From NCBI GenBank assembly GCA_905215755.1, contig CAJMRE010000010.1, positions 1-50,731 of the forward strand: DNA of 50,731 nt, written 5' to 3'. This DNA is from an uncultured bacterium (GTDB taxonomy: Bacteria > Actinomycetota > Coriobacteriia > Coriobacteriales > Coriobacteriaceae). The notes under the pieces are model-generated. The model was not told where the DNA came from. It made no database searches and saw only the letters and a program-made list of their open reading frames with translations. Below are positions 41,497 through 50,289 of this stretch, piece after piece. Both the position numbers and the translations under genes were made by a program. The number at the start of each line of letters is the position of its first letter. Position 1 is the stretch's first letter.

Positions 41497-43857
41497 GTGA
41501 GGCTCGATACACTCGAGATTGGAAAGGACGCCGTTGTCGCATCGGTGGCATCGGACGATCAGGCACTCCGACAGCATATTTTGGACATGGGTCTAACGCC
41601 GGGCACCGAAGTCACCATGATGAAGTACGCCCCCATGGGTGACCCGCTCGAGATCCGCCTACGTGGCTACGAGTTGACGCTGCGCAAGGACGATGCCGCT
41701 CGCATCGAGCTCGTGGGTATTCACGACACCGATACGGGTCCGCGCGCTAACGCCGCAATCGGCACGACGGAGCATCCGGCTCTGGGCGAGGGGACGTATT
41801 CGCCCCGTGCGGCAAAGACGGCCGTGCCCGAGGGCGCGCCGCTGCACTTTGCCCTCGCCGGCAACCAAAACTGCGGCAAGACCACGTTATTCAACCAGCT
41901 GACGGGCTCCAACCAGCACGTCGGTAACTTTCCCGGCGTGACGGTCGACCGCAAAGATGGCACCATCCGTAACCATCCCGAGGCGAGCGTTACCGACCTG
42001 CCTGGCATTTACTCCCTGTCGCCGTACACAGGCGAAGAGGTCGTGAGCCGTCAGTTCATCCTTGACGAGCGCCCGGACGCCATCATCGACATCATCGACG
42101 CCACCAATATCGAACGCAACCTGTACCTGACGCTACAGCTCATGGAGCTCGACCGCCCCATGGTCATCGCGCTCAACATGATGGACGAGGTGACCGCCAA
42201 CGGCGGCGCCGTGGACGTCAACCTGCTCGAGAGCCTGTTGGGCGTGCCCGTTGTCCCCATTAGCGCTGCCCGCAACGAGGGCATCGGCGAGTTGGTGGAC
42301 CACGCCCTGCACGTGGCACGGTTCCGCGAGCGCCCTGGTCGCCTGGACTTTTGTGCGCCCGACGGCCCGGACGGCGGTGCGCTGCATCGCTGCATCCACG
42401 GTATTGCTAACCTGATCGAGGACCATGCCGTGACGGCGCACATTCCGGTGCGCTTTGCGGCGACCAAGCTGGTTGAGGGCGACGAGCTGGTAACCGAGGC
42501 ACTTCATCTGGACCGCAACGAGCTCGACGCTATCGAGCACATCATTACCCAGATGGAGGGCGAGGCCGGCACCGACCGCCTGTCCGCGCTGGCCGATATG
42601 CGCTTTAGCTTTATCGGTGACGTGTGCAGGCGTTGCGTCGTCAAGCCGCACGAGAGCCGCGAGCACGTGCGCTCCGTCAAGATTGACCGCATCCTGACAG
42701 GTCGTTACACAGCCATTCCGGCGTTTCTGGTGATCATGGGCCTCGTCTTTTGGCTGACGTTTGGCGTGATCGGCGCGGCGTTGCAGGGACTCATGGAGGA
42801 CGGCATCGCTGCCATCATCGCCTCGGCCGATGCGGGCCTCAAGGCGTTCGGCACCAACGACGTAGTGCGCTCGCTGGCTGTCGACGGCGTGCTTACGGGT
42901 GTGGGCAGCGTGCTGACCTTCCTGCCGATTATCGTCGTGCTCTTTTTGTTCCTCTCCATTCTGGAAGACTCCGGATACATGGCGCGCGTGGCCTTTGTCA
43001 TGGATAAGGTGTTGCGTCGCTTTGGCCTGTCGGGCCGCAGCTTTGTGCCCATGCTCGTCGGTTTTGGCTGCACCGTGCCGGCTATCATGTCGACCCGTAC
43101 GCTCCCATCCGAGCACGACCGCAAGATGACGGTCATGCTCACGCCGTTTATGAGCTGCTCAGCCAAGTTGCCGGTTTACGGCTTGCTGTGCGGGGCGTTT
43201 TTCCCGCAGGCGACGGTTCCCGCCATGGTCTCGCTCTATCTGATCGGTATCGTGGTCGGCTGTATCGCGGCTTTGGTGCTCAACCGCACGGCATTTAAGG
43301 GCGACCCGGTGCCGTTTATCATGGAGCTTCCCAATTACCGCCTGCCGAGCGTCAAGACGACGGTGATGCTGGCATGGGATAAGGCCAAGGACTTCATCAC
43401 CAAGGCCTTTACCATTATCTTTGCCGCTACGGTGGTCATCTGGTTCCTGCAGACGTTCGATATCCGCTTTAATGTGGTCGCCGACCAGTCGCAAAGCCTG
43501 CTTGCCGGTCTGGGTAGCATCATCGCGCCGGTGTTGGCCCCGCTCGGCTTTGGCGACTGGCGCGCCTCGACGGCGCTCGTCACCGGACTTATCGCCAAGG
43601 AGAGTGTCATCTCGACACTCACGGTGCTTTTGGGTGCAACCTCGCCCGCGGCATTGTCAACCATGTTTTCGCCGTTTACCGCCTACGTGTTCTTGGTCTT
43701 TACGCTGCTGTACCCGCCTTGCGTGGCCGCTATCGGCGCTGTCAAGAGCGAGTTGGGCGCGCGCTATGCCGTGGCCGTATTCGCGTTTCAGGTCGCCGTT
43801 GCCTGGATCGTGGCGTTTGTCGTGCATTCGGCGGGCATATTGCTGGGGTTGGCTTAG
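41497..43857 (+). CDS. feoB: FeoA-FeoB fusion, ferrous iron transporter
   Basis: A 786-aa Fe2+ importer. Residues 1-76 are a FeoA (SH3-like) domain (LRQHILDMGLTPGTEVTMMK). After an Ala/Gly linker comes the G-protein domain of FeoB with P-loop GNQNCGKT (about 122-129) and DLPG (167-170). The C-terminal half holds two Gate domains (around GFGCTVPAIMSTRTL and TPFMSCSAKLPVYG). I start at the GTG at 41497, nine bases after GGGAGG; the upstream reading crosses the promoter and operators. The natural fusion removes the need for a separate feoA. No feoC adjoins. Confidence 0.94.
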   Translation: MRLDTLEIGKDAVVASVASDDQALRQHILDMGLTPGTEVTMMKYAPMGDPLEIRLRGYELTLRKDDAARIELVGIHDTDTGPRANAAIGTTEHPALGEGTYSPRAAKTAVPEGAPLHFALAGNQNCGKTTLFNQLTGSNQHVGNFPGVTVDRKDGTIRNHPEASVTDLPGIYSLSPYTGEEVVSRQFILDERPDAIIDIIDATNIERNLYLTLQLMELDRPMVIALNMMDEVTANGGAVDVNLLESLLGVPVVPISAARNEGIGELVDHALHVARFRERPGRLDFCAPDGPDGGALHRCIHGIANLIEDHAVTAHIPVRFAATKLVEGDELVTEALHLDRNELDAIEHIITQMEGEAGTDRLSALADMRFSFIGDVCRRCVVKPHESREHVRSVKIDRILTGRYTAIPAFLVIMGLVFWLTFGVIGAALQGLMEDGIAAIIASADAGLKAFGTNDVVRSLAVDGVLTGVGSVLTFLPIIVVLFLFLSILEDSGYMARVAFVMDKVLRRFGLSGRSFVPMLVGFGCTVPAIMSTRTLPSEHDRKMTVMLTPFMSCSAKLPVYGLLCGAFFPQATVPAMVSLYLIGIVVGCIAALVLNRTAFKGDPVPFIMELPNYRLPSVKTTVMLAWDKAKDFITKAFTIIFAATVVIWFLQTFDIRFNVVADQSQSLLAGLGSIIAPVLAPLGFGDWRASTALVTGLIAKESVISTLTVLLGATSPAALSTMFSPFTAYVFLVFTLLYPPCVAAIGAVKSELGARYAVAVFAFQVAVAWIVAFVVHSAGILLGLA

Positions 43858-43898
43858 TTATGAATTGACGGCGCAACCTCTGTGTATCGAATTGTTTT

Positions 43899-43936
43899 CG
43901 GCCCCGCATCTGTACTGACGGATGCGGGGCCGTTGC
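43899..43936 (+). terminator. Hairpin terminator after feoAB
   Basis: CGGCCCCGCATC (43899-43910) pairs perfectly with GATGCGGGGCCG (43921-43932). The following tail is only weakly T-rich. Confidence 0.7.
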
Positions 43937-43977
43937 TATATAATCGCCTCCGCTCAAAACGATTGGAGACGTTATAT

Positions 43978-45174
43978 ATGACTCAGACAAGGCAAGACGG
44001 CATCACGCTCAAGCAGTGGCTCCCACTCGTCGGGCTCACCTGCTGTGCGTTCGTGTTCAACACGTCGGAGTTTATGCCCATTGGCCTTTTGACTGATATC
44101 GCCGCGTCGTTCTCGCTCACCGAGGCCCAGGCGGGCATCATGATCTCGGTCTATGCCTGGGGCGTCATGCTGCTGTCGCTGCCGCTCATGGTGTTCGCCT
44201 CGCGCTTTGAGTTCAAGCGGATGCTGCTGGGCGTGCTGGCTGTGTTCTCGCTCGGTCAGTTCCTGTCCGCTGTGGCGCCGACCTATCCCATCCTGGTCTG
44301 CGCGCGCCTGGTGGTCGCTTGCGCACATGCCGTGTTCTGGTCAGTCGCCTCGATTATGGCCTCGCGCCTGGTCGACACTCGCCACGGCGCGCTCGCCATC
44401 AGCATGATCGCTACGGGCTCGTCCATCGCGCAGATCTTTGGCCTGCCGCTCGGTCGCGCCATTGGCTTGGCCGTGGGCTGGCGCATGACGTTTGCCGTGG
44501 TCGGGGGCCTCTCAGCCATCGCGGTCGTCTACCAGGCAGCGGTGTTCCCGGCCATGCCGGCGGGTGAGCGCTTTACTGTCAAACAGCTGCCCGAGCTGCT
44601 CAAGAACCCGCTCCTCATCGCGCTCTACGCAGTCACGGTCTTCATGGCGACCGGCTATTACGCAAGCTACAGCTATATCGAGCCCTTCCTGGCGCAGGTC
44701 GCGCACGTCGATGCGGGCGCCATTACCATGACGCTGACGGCGTTTGGCTGCTCTGGTTTGCTCGGAAGCTGGCTGTTTGGCCGCCTGTTCGATGGGCATC
44801 GCTTCCCGTTCTTGGCTATCACGCTCTCCGGCGTGCCGGTGGCCCTGCTGCTCATGGGGCCGGCCGCATCGTCGCTCGTGACAGTGCTTGCCGTCTGCGC
44901 ACTGTGGGGTTGCTGCGCCACGGCCTTTAACGTGGCGTTTCAGGCCGAGCTCATCAAGCACACGCCGGCAGATTCGTCGGCCGTCGCCATGTCGATCTTC
45001 TCGGGCCTGTTCAACCTCGGTATCGGCACGGGTACCGCGATCGGCGGAGCCGTGGTTTCGGGTCCCGGTATCGCCTGGATCGGCTTTGTGGGCGGGGCGA
45101 TTGCCGTCGTGGGCGTCATCCTCGCCATCACCGTGCTGTTTCCGGCCATCCGCCGCGCCAAGCCCGTCGCCTAA
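43978..45174 (+). CDS. Major facilitator superfamily exporter (AraJ/SotB-like)
   Basis: A 398-aa transporter with twelve predicted helices. The start FNTSEFMPIGLLTDIAASF and the loop ASRFEFKRMLLG are typical of the DHA1 branch that includes the sugar and drug exporters SotB and AraJ. The ATG at 43978 follows TTGGAGAC; a longer reading through the feoAB terminator is not credible. Substrate prediction is unsafe: sugars, drugs or arabinose-like compounds are all possible. Confidence 0.85.
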   Translation: MTQTRQDGITLKQWLPLVGLTCCAFVFNTSEFMPIGLLTDIAASFSLTEAQAGIMISVYAWGVMLLSLPLMVFASRFEFKRMLLGVLAVFSLGQFLSAVAPTYPILVCARLVVACAHAVFWSVASIMASRLVDTRHGALAISMIATGSSIAQIFGLPLGRAIGLAVGWRMTFAVVGGLSAIAVVYQAAVFPAMPAGERFTVKQLPELLKNPLLIALYAVTVFMATGYYASYSYIEPFLAQVAHVDAGAITMTLTAFGCSGLLGSWLFGRLFDGHRFPFLAITLSGVPVALLLMGPAASSLVTVLAVCALWGCCATAFNVAFQAELIKHTPADSSAVAMSIFSGLFNLGIGTGTAIGGAVVSGPGIAWIGFVGGAIAVVGVILAITVLFPAIRRAKPVA

Positions 45175-45190
45175 CCATATCCCCTCATCA

Positions 45191-45255
45191 GTTGCGGTGA
45201 AATACGGATTGTTTAGCCCAATAAACCTGGCAAACAGTCCGTATTTCACCGCAAC
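45191..45255. repeat. Palindromic element, GTTGCGGTGAAATA family (copy 3)
   Basis: Arms of 24 bases (45191-45214 and 45232-45255) pair with a single mismatch around a 17-base loop. It lies 17 bases after the MFS gene stop. Confidence 0.85.
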
Positions 45256-45327
45256 TTATTTTGGGGAAGGGGGTGCACGCTGGGCATACAATGGATGTCG
45301 TTGTGTTGAGCTTACCGGGAGGTTGCT

Positions 45328-46704
45328 ATGTGGGCATACGAGACGACGTTCTATCAGATCTATCCGCTGGGCTTTTGTGGAGCTCCGCGCGAAAACGCCG
45401 CCCCTGTTGCCGAGGATGAGCTCGCCCAGGCCGCCGATGCCACAGCTAGCCCCGATGCGCCCATCATGAAGATTGCCAAATGGGCCGACTACCTGCAGGA
45501 ACTCGGCGTTGGCACTGTGCTCATCAACCCGCCGCTCGAGTCCGATAGCCACGGCTACGATACGCGCAGCCTGCGCCATATCGACCGCCGCCTGGGTGGG
45601 GATGTCGACTTTGCCGCCGTGTGCGACACACTGCATGCCCACGGTATCCGCGTGGTGCTCGATGCCGTCTTCAACCACGTCGGCCGCGGTTTTTGGGCCT
45701 TCCGCGATGTGCAGGAGCGCAAGTGGGATTCGCCGTACAAGGATTGGTTCCACATCAGCTTTGACGGTGACTCGTGCTACGGCGACGGCTTTTGGTATGA
45801 GGGCTGGGAGGGCCATTTTGAGCTTGTGAAGCTCAACCTGCAAAACCCCGCCGTGGTCAATTACCTGCTTGAGTCCGTGCGTCGCTGGGCCGAGGTCTTT
45901 GGCGTCGACGGCCTGCGCTTGGACGTTGCCTATATGCTCGACCGCGACTTCATGCGCCGCCTGCACGCTTTTACCCGTGAGCTCAAGCCCGACTTTGTGC
46001 TGATTGGCGAGACGCTCCACGGCGACTACAACCAAATCGTCAACGACGAGATGCTCGACTCCTGCACCAACTACGAGTGCTACAAGGGCCTGTACTCCAG
46101 CTTTAACTCGGTCAACATGTTCGAGATCGCCCATTCGCTGCATCGCCAGTTTGGCGGCGACCCCTGGTGCATCTACCGCGGCAAACACCTGCTGTCGTTT
46201 GTCGACAACCACGACGTGCCGCGCCTGGCGAGCATCCTCACCGACAAGTCGTGCCTGCGTCCCGCCTATGGCATGCTCTTTGGCATGCCGGGCATTCCGT
46301 GCGTCTACTATGGCAGCGAGTGGGGAATTGCTGGTGAAAAGGGCGGCCCCGATGGCGACTGGGCGCTGCGCCCTGCGCTCGATGAGCCTGCGCCCAACGA
46401 GCTGACGACGTTCATCACGCAGCTTGCGCACCTTCGCTCGGCCGACGACGCAGCTGCCCGTGCTCTCAACTACGGTGCCTACCGCAACGTGGTGATCCAG
46501 AACAAGCAGCTGCTGTTCGAACGCGCCTGTGACGGCGCGACGGTACTCGTGGCGGTGAATGCCGTGGGTGAGCCTTACACCTTTGGCGCCGGCGAACTCA
46601 ACGGCTCCTTTGTCGACCTGCTTGCCGACGATGCGCCCACGGTCGAGCTGGCGGGCTCCCTTGAGCTCGCGCCCTATGAGGTGCGTTATCTGTTGAGGGC
46701 CTAA
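45328..46704 (+). CDS. Glycoside hydrolase family 13 (alpha-amylase superfamily) enzyme
   Basis: A 458-aa intracellular enzyme with no signal peptide. The four GH13 regions are present: DAVFNH (112-117), GLRLDVAY with nucleophile Asp199, LIGETLHGD with acid/base Glu228, and FVDNHD (291-296). The N-terminus goes directly into the barrel (TTFYQIYPLGF), and a short C-terminal beta domain ends it. It could be a cyclomaltodextrinase or a related oligosaccharide hydrolase; the exact specificity is open. The ATG follows GGGAGG. It is three bases upstream of the glycosylase gene. Confidence 0.9.
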   Translation: MWAYETTFYQIYPLGFCGAPRENAAPVAEDELAQAADATASPDAPIMKIAKWADYLQELGVGTVLINPPLESDSHGYDTRSLRHIDRRLGGDVDFAAVCDTLHAHGIRVVLDAVFNHVGRGFWAFRDVQERKWDSPYKDWFHISFDGDSCYGDGFWYEGWEGHFELVKLNLQNPAVVNYLLESVRRWAEVFGVDGLRLDVAYMLDRDFMRRLHAFTRELKPDFVLIGETLHGDYNQIVNDEMLDSCTNYECYKGLYSSFNSVNMFEIAHSLHRQFGGDPWCIYRGKHLLSFVDNHDVPRLASILTDKSCLRPAYGMLFGMPGIPCVYYGSEWGIAGEKGGPDGDWALRPALDEPAPNELTTFITQLAHLRSADDAAARALNYGAYRNVVIQNKQLLFERACDGATVLVAVNAVGEPYTFGAGELNGSFVDLLADDAPTVELAGSLELAPYEVRYLLRA

Positions 46705-46707
46705 TCC

Positions 46708-47277
46708 ATGGCTGCGCCGGACGAGGGCTACCTACATATTGAACATGGGTTTGAGCCCGTGTTTGACGAGCATTCGCGCGTTTTGGTGCTGGGATCGTTT
46801 CCTTCGGTGCTCTCGCGCGCCAATGCCTTTTATTACGGCAACCCGCAAAACCGCTTTTGGCGCGTGATGGCGGCGTGTCTCGGTGTGCCCGTGCCGCCCA
46901 ACGAGGGCGATCCTTTGGCAAGCGGTGAGCCCGCGACGCTCGATGCCTCCATTGCCGCCAAGCGGGCCATGCTGCTGAACGGCGGCGTGGCCCTGTGGGA
47001 TGCAATCGAGAGCTGCGACATTAAGGGCTCGAGCGACGCGAGCATCCGCAACGTTGTGCCGGCACATATCGAGCGCATTACCGGCGCAGCTCCCATTGAG
47101 CAGGTGATATGCAACGGTGGTACAGCTGGCCGGCTCTACAAGCGCTATCTACAAGAGCGCACCGGGCTGCCGGCCATCGTTCTGCCGTCGACAAGTCCCG
47201 CCAATGCGGCGTGGCGTCTGGAACGCCTTGTCGAGCGCTGGAGTGAAGCCGTTGATTGGCAGGCTTTTTCGATTTAG
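46708..47277 (+). CDS. DNA-deoxyinosine glycosylase (HDG, uracil-DNA glycosylase superfamily)
   Basis: A 189-aa repair enzyme expected to remove hypoxanthine or other deaminated bases. Motif 1 is LGSFPSVLSR, then FYYGNPQNRFWRVMA, which is diagnostic of the HDG branch; motif 2 is LPSTSPANAAW near the end. Coupling to the amylase gene is only positional. Its stop overlaps the stop of the convergent downstream gene by three bases (TTAG). Confidence 0.85.
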   Translation: MAAPDEGYLHIEHGFEPVFDEHSRVLVLGSFPSVLSRANAFYYGNPQNRFWRVMAACLGVPVPPNEGDPLASGEPATLDASIAAKRAMLLNGGVALWDAIESCDIKGSSDASIRNVVPAHIERITGAAPIEQVICNGGTAGRLYKRYLQERTGLPAIVLPSTSPANAAWRLERLVERWSEAVDWQAFSI

Positions 47278-47930
47278 CAGTTTGAGTGCTCGGCAAGATG
47301 CCTCATAACGGCGTGCCAGATCGGCGCGGGCACGGCTGGCTCGGCGCAAACCATGCCGTCGGCGTCGACGTTGGCGGCATTGCCGCCGCCAAGTCGCTGT
47401 GCATGCTCGACGGAGCAGCCCATGCGCACAGCGCCCACAAGCTTATCTATCGCTTCCGAAAATGGTCGGCGCAAGAGGCCCATGCGTGGGGAATGGCGAA
47501 GCGCTGCGATGCCGCTGCCGGCGCAGATGGCAACGCCGCCACACCACAATTGGTCATGGCGCTCACATGCCTTGTGCAGGCGAACGGCGGTCCCACGCGC
47601 CTGCTCAGCGCCCCGTTGTGCGGCTCGAATCACGGCATAGACACGCGCTCCCGTACTGCCAAAGCGCTCAAGCGCCTGCTCGATAGCTGTCAACGTCTCA
47701 TCGTCAGCCACATCTTCAATGGCCAGCACGATGCCATCGGCAACGCTGCCGGCGTCATTTGCCTTCAAGTCGACTGGGCGGGGGAGCGCGGTGCCAGAAA
47801 GCTGAGCATAGGCGGCGATGGCATCCTGCAAGTCCCAGAGCAAAAACTCAAGATCGGCGCTCTTGGGAATACTGATATACGCAATGGTTTGTAGTGTTTT
47901 TGGTACGTCGCCACGCGCGATTGTCTCCAT
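47274..47930 (-). CDS. Uncharacterised protein, possibly flavodoxin-like
   Basis: A 218-aa protein I do not recognise with certainty. It opens with a hydrophobic strand (TIAYISIPKSADLEFLLWDL), has an alternating alpha/beta pattern, and has a Gly-rich WCGGVAICAGSGIAALR followed by PRMGLLRRPFSEAIDKLVGA, which recalls flavodoxin-like NAD(P)H oxidoreductases. The C-terminus (NVDADGMVCAEPAVPAPIWH) is distinctive. The ATG follows AAAGGAG. It is convergent with the glycosylase gene and divergent from the aminotransferase gene, so its role is not indicated by an operon. Confidence 0.55.
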   Translation of the reverse strand: METIARGDVPKTLQTIAYISIPKSADLEFLLWDLQDAIAAYAQLSGTALPRPVDLKANDAGSVADGIVLAIEDVADDETLTAIEQALERFGSTGARVYAVIRAAQRGAEQARGTAVRLHKACERHDQLWCGGVAICAGSGIAALRHSPRMGLLRRPFSEAIDKLVGAVRMGCSVEHAQRLGGGNAANVDADGMVCAEPAVPAPIWHAVMRHLAEHSNC

Positions 47931-48023
47931 GCCATCTCCTTTCCGGCTCGTTTCCGTTTAGGTTACACCGTCTGGTGGCGCCCCGCCGCGCTATCCTAGT
48001 GCAACCCTTACGAAAGGAACGCC

Positions 48024-49160
48024 ATGCGTCTGCCCATGAATACCTCGCTTGCCATGCTCAAGCCCTCCGGTATCCGCCGGATTAACGCGCTCGCCGCCCA
48101 GCACCCGGGGTGCATCGCGCTTGCGCTTGGCGAGCCCGATTTTCCCACGCCCGATGTGATTAGTGCCGAGGTGATCGCCGCACTGGACCGCGGTGACACG
48201 CACTATCCGCCCAACAACGGTCGCCCCGCCTTGCGTGAGGCGTTATCTGCCTACATGGGGGACGCGGGCCTTACGTTTTCGGCCGACGAGGTCATCCTAA
48301 CCGACGGCGCGACCGAGGCCCTGTCGGCAACATTCATGGCTATGCTCAACCCCGGCGACGAGGTCATCATCCCCACGCCGGCCTTTGGCCTGTACGAGAG
48401 CATCGTCGTGGCCAATCACGCCAAAGCGGTCTTTTTGGATACGGAGCCTGCGCAATTCCAGATTGACGAGGACGCACTTCGTGCTTACGTGACGCCGGCG
48501 ACCAAGGCCATCGTCATCTGCTCGCCCAACAATCCTACGGGTTGCATCCTCAACACGGCGTCGCTCGACGCCGTGGCGCGCGTGGCGGAGGAGGCGGGCA
48601 TCTACGTGGTCTGCGACGATGTATACAACCGCCTGGTCTACGTGGACGGCTACGAGCGCTTTGCCCAGCGCCACCCGGAGCTACGCGAGCAGACGGTAGT
48701 CATCGAGAGCTTCTCCAAACCCTGGGCCATGACCGGCTGGCGTTTGGGCTGGCTCGCAGCCGCAGCCCCCGTCATCGCCGAGATCGCAAAGGCCCACCAA
48801 TACTTAGTATCGAGCGCCGTCTCCTTCGAAATGGACGCCGCAGCCCGAGCCCTCACCGTCGACCCAACTCCCATGCTCGAAGTCTACCGAGCCCGTCGCG
48901 AACGCGTACTCGCAGCCTTAGACGCCATGGGCCTCGACGTAGTAGAGCCCGCAGGAGCCTTCTACACTTTCCCGAGCATCAAAAAGTTCGGCCTAACCAG
49001 CGAAGACTTCTGCATCAAAGCCATCAAAGAGGCAAACGTAGCCCTAGTCCCGGGCGACTGTTTCGGAACCGAAGGCCACATCCGCCTAAGCTACTGCGTC
49101 TCCGACGAAAACCTGGACGAAGGCCTCCGCCGCCTGTCCACCTTCATTTCAACCTTGTAG
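48024..49160 (+). CDS. PLP-dependent aminotransferase, class I/II
   Basis: A 378-aa aminotransferase of the aspartate-aminotransferase fold. Signature residues are SPNNPTG (167-173), Asp198 and Tyr201 in CDDVYN, the PLP lysine Lys232 in SFSKPWAMTGWRLG, and the C-terminal substrate arginine in HIRLSYC. The substrate could be aspartate, aromatic or other amino acids. The ATG follows AAAGGAACGCC. From about base 48750 the codon use changes to many A-ending codons (GCA, GTA, CTA, CGA), unlike the first two-thirds, which suggests a mosaic origin. Confidence 0.9.
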   Translation: MRLPMNTSLAMLKPSGIRRINALAAQHPGCIALALGEPDFPTPDVISAEVIAALDRGDTHYPPNNGRPALREALSAYMGDAGLTFSADEVILTDGATEALSATFMAMLNPGDEVIIPTPAFGLYESIVVANHAKAVFLDTEPAQFQIDEDALRAYVTPATKAIVICSPNNPTGCILNTASLDAVARVAEEAGIYVVCDDVYNRLVYVDGYERFAQRHPELREQTVVIESFSKPWAMTGWRLGWLAAAAPVIAEIAKAHQYLVSSAVSFEMDAAARALTVDPTPMLEVYRARRERVLAALDAMGLDVVEPAGAFYTFPSIKKFGLTSEDFCIKAIKEANVALVPGDCFGTEGHIRLSYCVSDENLDEGLRRLSTFISTL

Positions 49161-49206
49161 CCCTCAGGGATGCAACACATCAGCCCACCGACTTAAGGCT
49201 TATGAG

Positions 49207-49438
49207 TGGGGGCGTCGGCCAACGGGAAACCGGGCTGCCCCAAAGTCACCGCAGGCCGCGCCGCCGAAGGCCAGGCGCAAGGTTTTCGTAGATTCCGCAC
49301 GAGCCGAAGAGCACTTAATGTGCTCTTCGTGCGAGCCCAGGACCTGACCGAGCGAAAACCTTGCGCCTGGCCTTCGGCGGCGCGGCCGGATGGTGGAATT
49401 GTGTGCAGCCCGGTTTTCCGTTGACCGACGCCGGGGTC
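49207..49438. repeat. About 230-bp imperfect foldback upstream of rplJ
   Basis: Two arms meet at a GAAGAGCACTTAATGTGCTCTTC tip near 49305-49328 (split here as GAAGAGCA, CTTAATG, TGCTCTTC). A 35-base block (49255-49289) is exactly complementary to one starting at 49352, and the outer 28 bases (from 49211) match the region near 49405-49432 with two mismatches. The intervening parts are unpaired. No ORF is convincing. The outer right arm contains the -35 box of the rplJ promoter. Confidence 0.8.
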
Positions 49439-49449
49439 CCCGCCATAAT
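49421..49449 (+). promoter_or_regulatory. Promoter of rplJL
   Basis: TTGACC (49421-49426), a 17-base spacer and CATAAT (49444-49449). The -35 is within the foldback arm and the -10 just outside it. Confidence 0.65.
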
Positions 49450-49469
49450 ACTTTCGGTTCACGCACGAA

Positions 49470-49552
49470 TCCGCTGCCAGAGACAGCCGGCGCAAACGGG
49501 TCTTACCCGCGAGCTTAATGGGACTTCCCGCCAGCCGAGGTGGTCGAGTAGA
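49470..49552 (+). ncRNA. Ribosomal protein L10 leader
   Basis: AGACAGCCGGCGCAAACGGG, then the conserved GCTTAATGGGACTTCCCGCC and AGCCGAGGTGG match the actinobacterial style of the L10(L12)4-binding leader, with complementary GGC/GCC elements closing the kink-turn-like core. It precedes rplJ by about 110 bases. L10-L12 binding would repress the operon. Confidence 0.85.
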
Positions 49553-49563
49553 TATGTCTTCTC

Positions 49564-49600
49564 GCCCCCGTCGCTCATGCAGCGCGGGGGCTTTCTTTTT
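49564..49600 (+). terminator. Attenuator hairpin between the L10 leader and rplJ
   Basis: GCCCCCGTCGCT (49564-49575) pairs with AGCGCGGGGGC (49581-49591) with one mismatch and is followed by TTTCTTTTT. Its position suggests that L10 regulation acts, at least partly, by transcription termination. Confidence 0.8.
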
Positions 49601-49665
49601 GGACATGCCCCCGTCACGTCCTTGTGGCGGACCGTGCCCGGAAAGAATTCGAGGAGGTGTAATTC

Positions 49666-50187
49666 ATGCCCCAGCAGTACAAAATCGACAAGGTTGCAGA
49701 GATCGAGTCCCGTATCGCCGAGAACGCCGGTCTGTTCGTCGTCAACTACAACGGTCTGACGGTTAAGCAGGCTCAGGAGCTGCGTCATCAGCTTCGCGAG
49801 TGCGGCGCCGAGATGAAGGTCTACAAGAACAACCTGGTCAAGATCGCTCTCAAGAACCAGGAGCAGCCCGAGCTCGACGAGATCCTCGCCGGCCCCGTCG
49901 CTTATGTGTTCTACGAGTCCGAGCCGGTCGAGGCCGCTAAGGCCCTTAAGGACTTCTCCGCTAAGTCCAAGGGCGTCCTTGAGATCAAGGGCGGTATCTC
50001 CGACGGCAAGGCCGTTTCCGCTGATGATGTTAAGGCTATCGCCGAGCTGCCCACCAAGGATCAGCTTCTCGGCCAGATCGCCGGTCTCATCTCCGGTTTC
50101 GCTCGCGACATCGCTGTCTGCGTCAACGGCGTTTCCTCTGGTCTCGCTCGTTCGATCCAGCAGGTCTCCGAGCAGAAGGCAGCCTAG
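49666..50187 (+). CDS. rplJ: 50S ribosomal protein L10
   Basis: A 173-aa protein that anchors L7/L12 dimers to the ribosome. The family start (KIDKVAEIESRIAENAGLFV) and the segment LRECGAEMKVYKNNLVKIAL are clear; the C-terminal helix that binds L12 is complete. The ATG follows GGAGGTGTAATTC. It is separated from rplK and rplA by about 22 kb and has its own promoter and leader. Confidence 0.97.
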   Translation: MPQQYKIDKVAEIESRIAENAGLFVVNYNGLTVKQAQELRHQLRECGAEMKVYKNNLVKIALKNQEQPELDEILAGPVAYVFYESEPVEAAKALKDFSAKSKGVLEIKGGISDGKAVSADDVKAIAELPTKDQLLGQIAGLISGFARDIAVCVNGVSSGLARSIQQVSEQKAA

Positions 50188-50289
50188 TTGCTGTTTTCAC
50201 CCGCGGCGGCAACGCCGCACCCCTGGCGCATTCGCGTCGTGTTTTAACTGATCTCCGTGCATCCGCACGGAAACCGAAAGGACTTAGAA

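Noticed and set aside
43882..43977. N-terminal extension of the MFS exporter
   Set aside because: It would read through the feoAB terminator hairpin; the ATG at 43978 has a proper ribosome-binding site.
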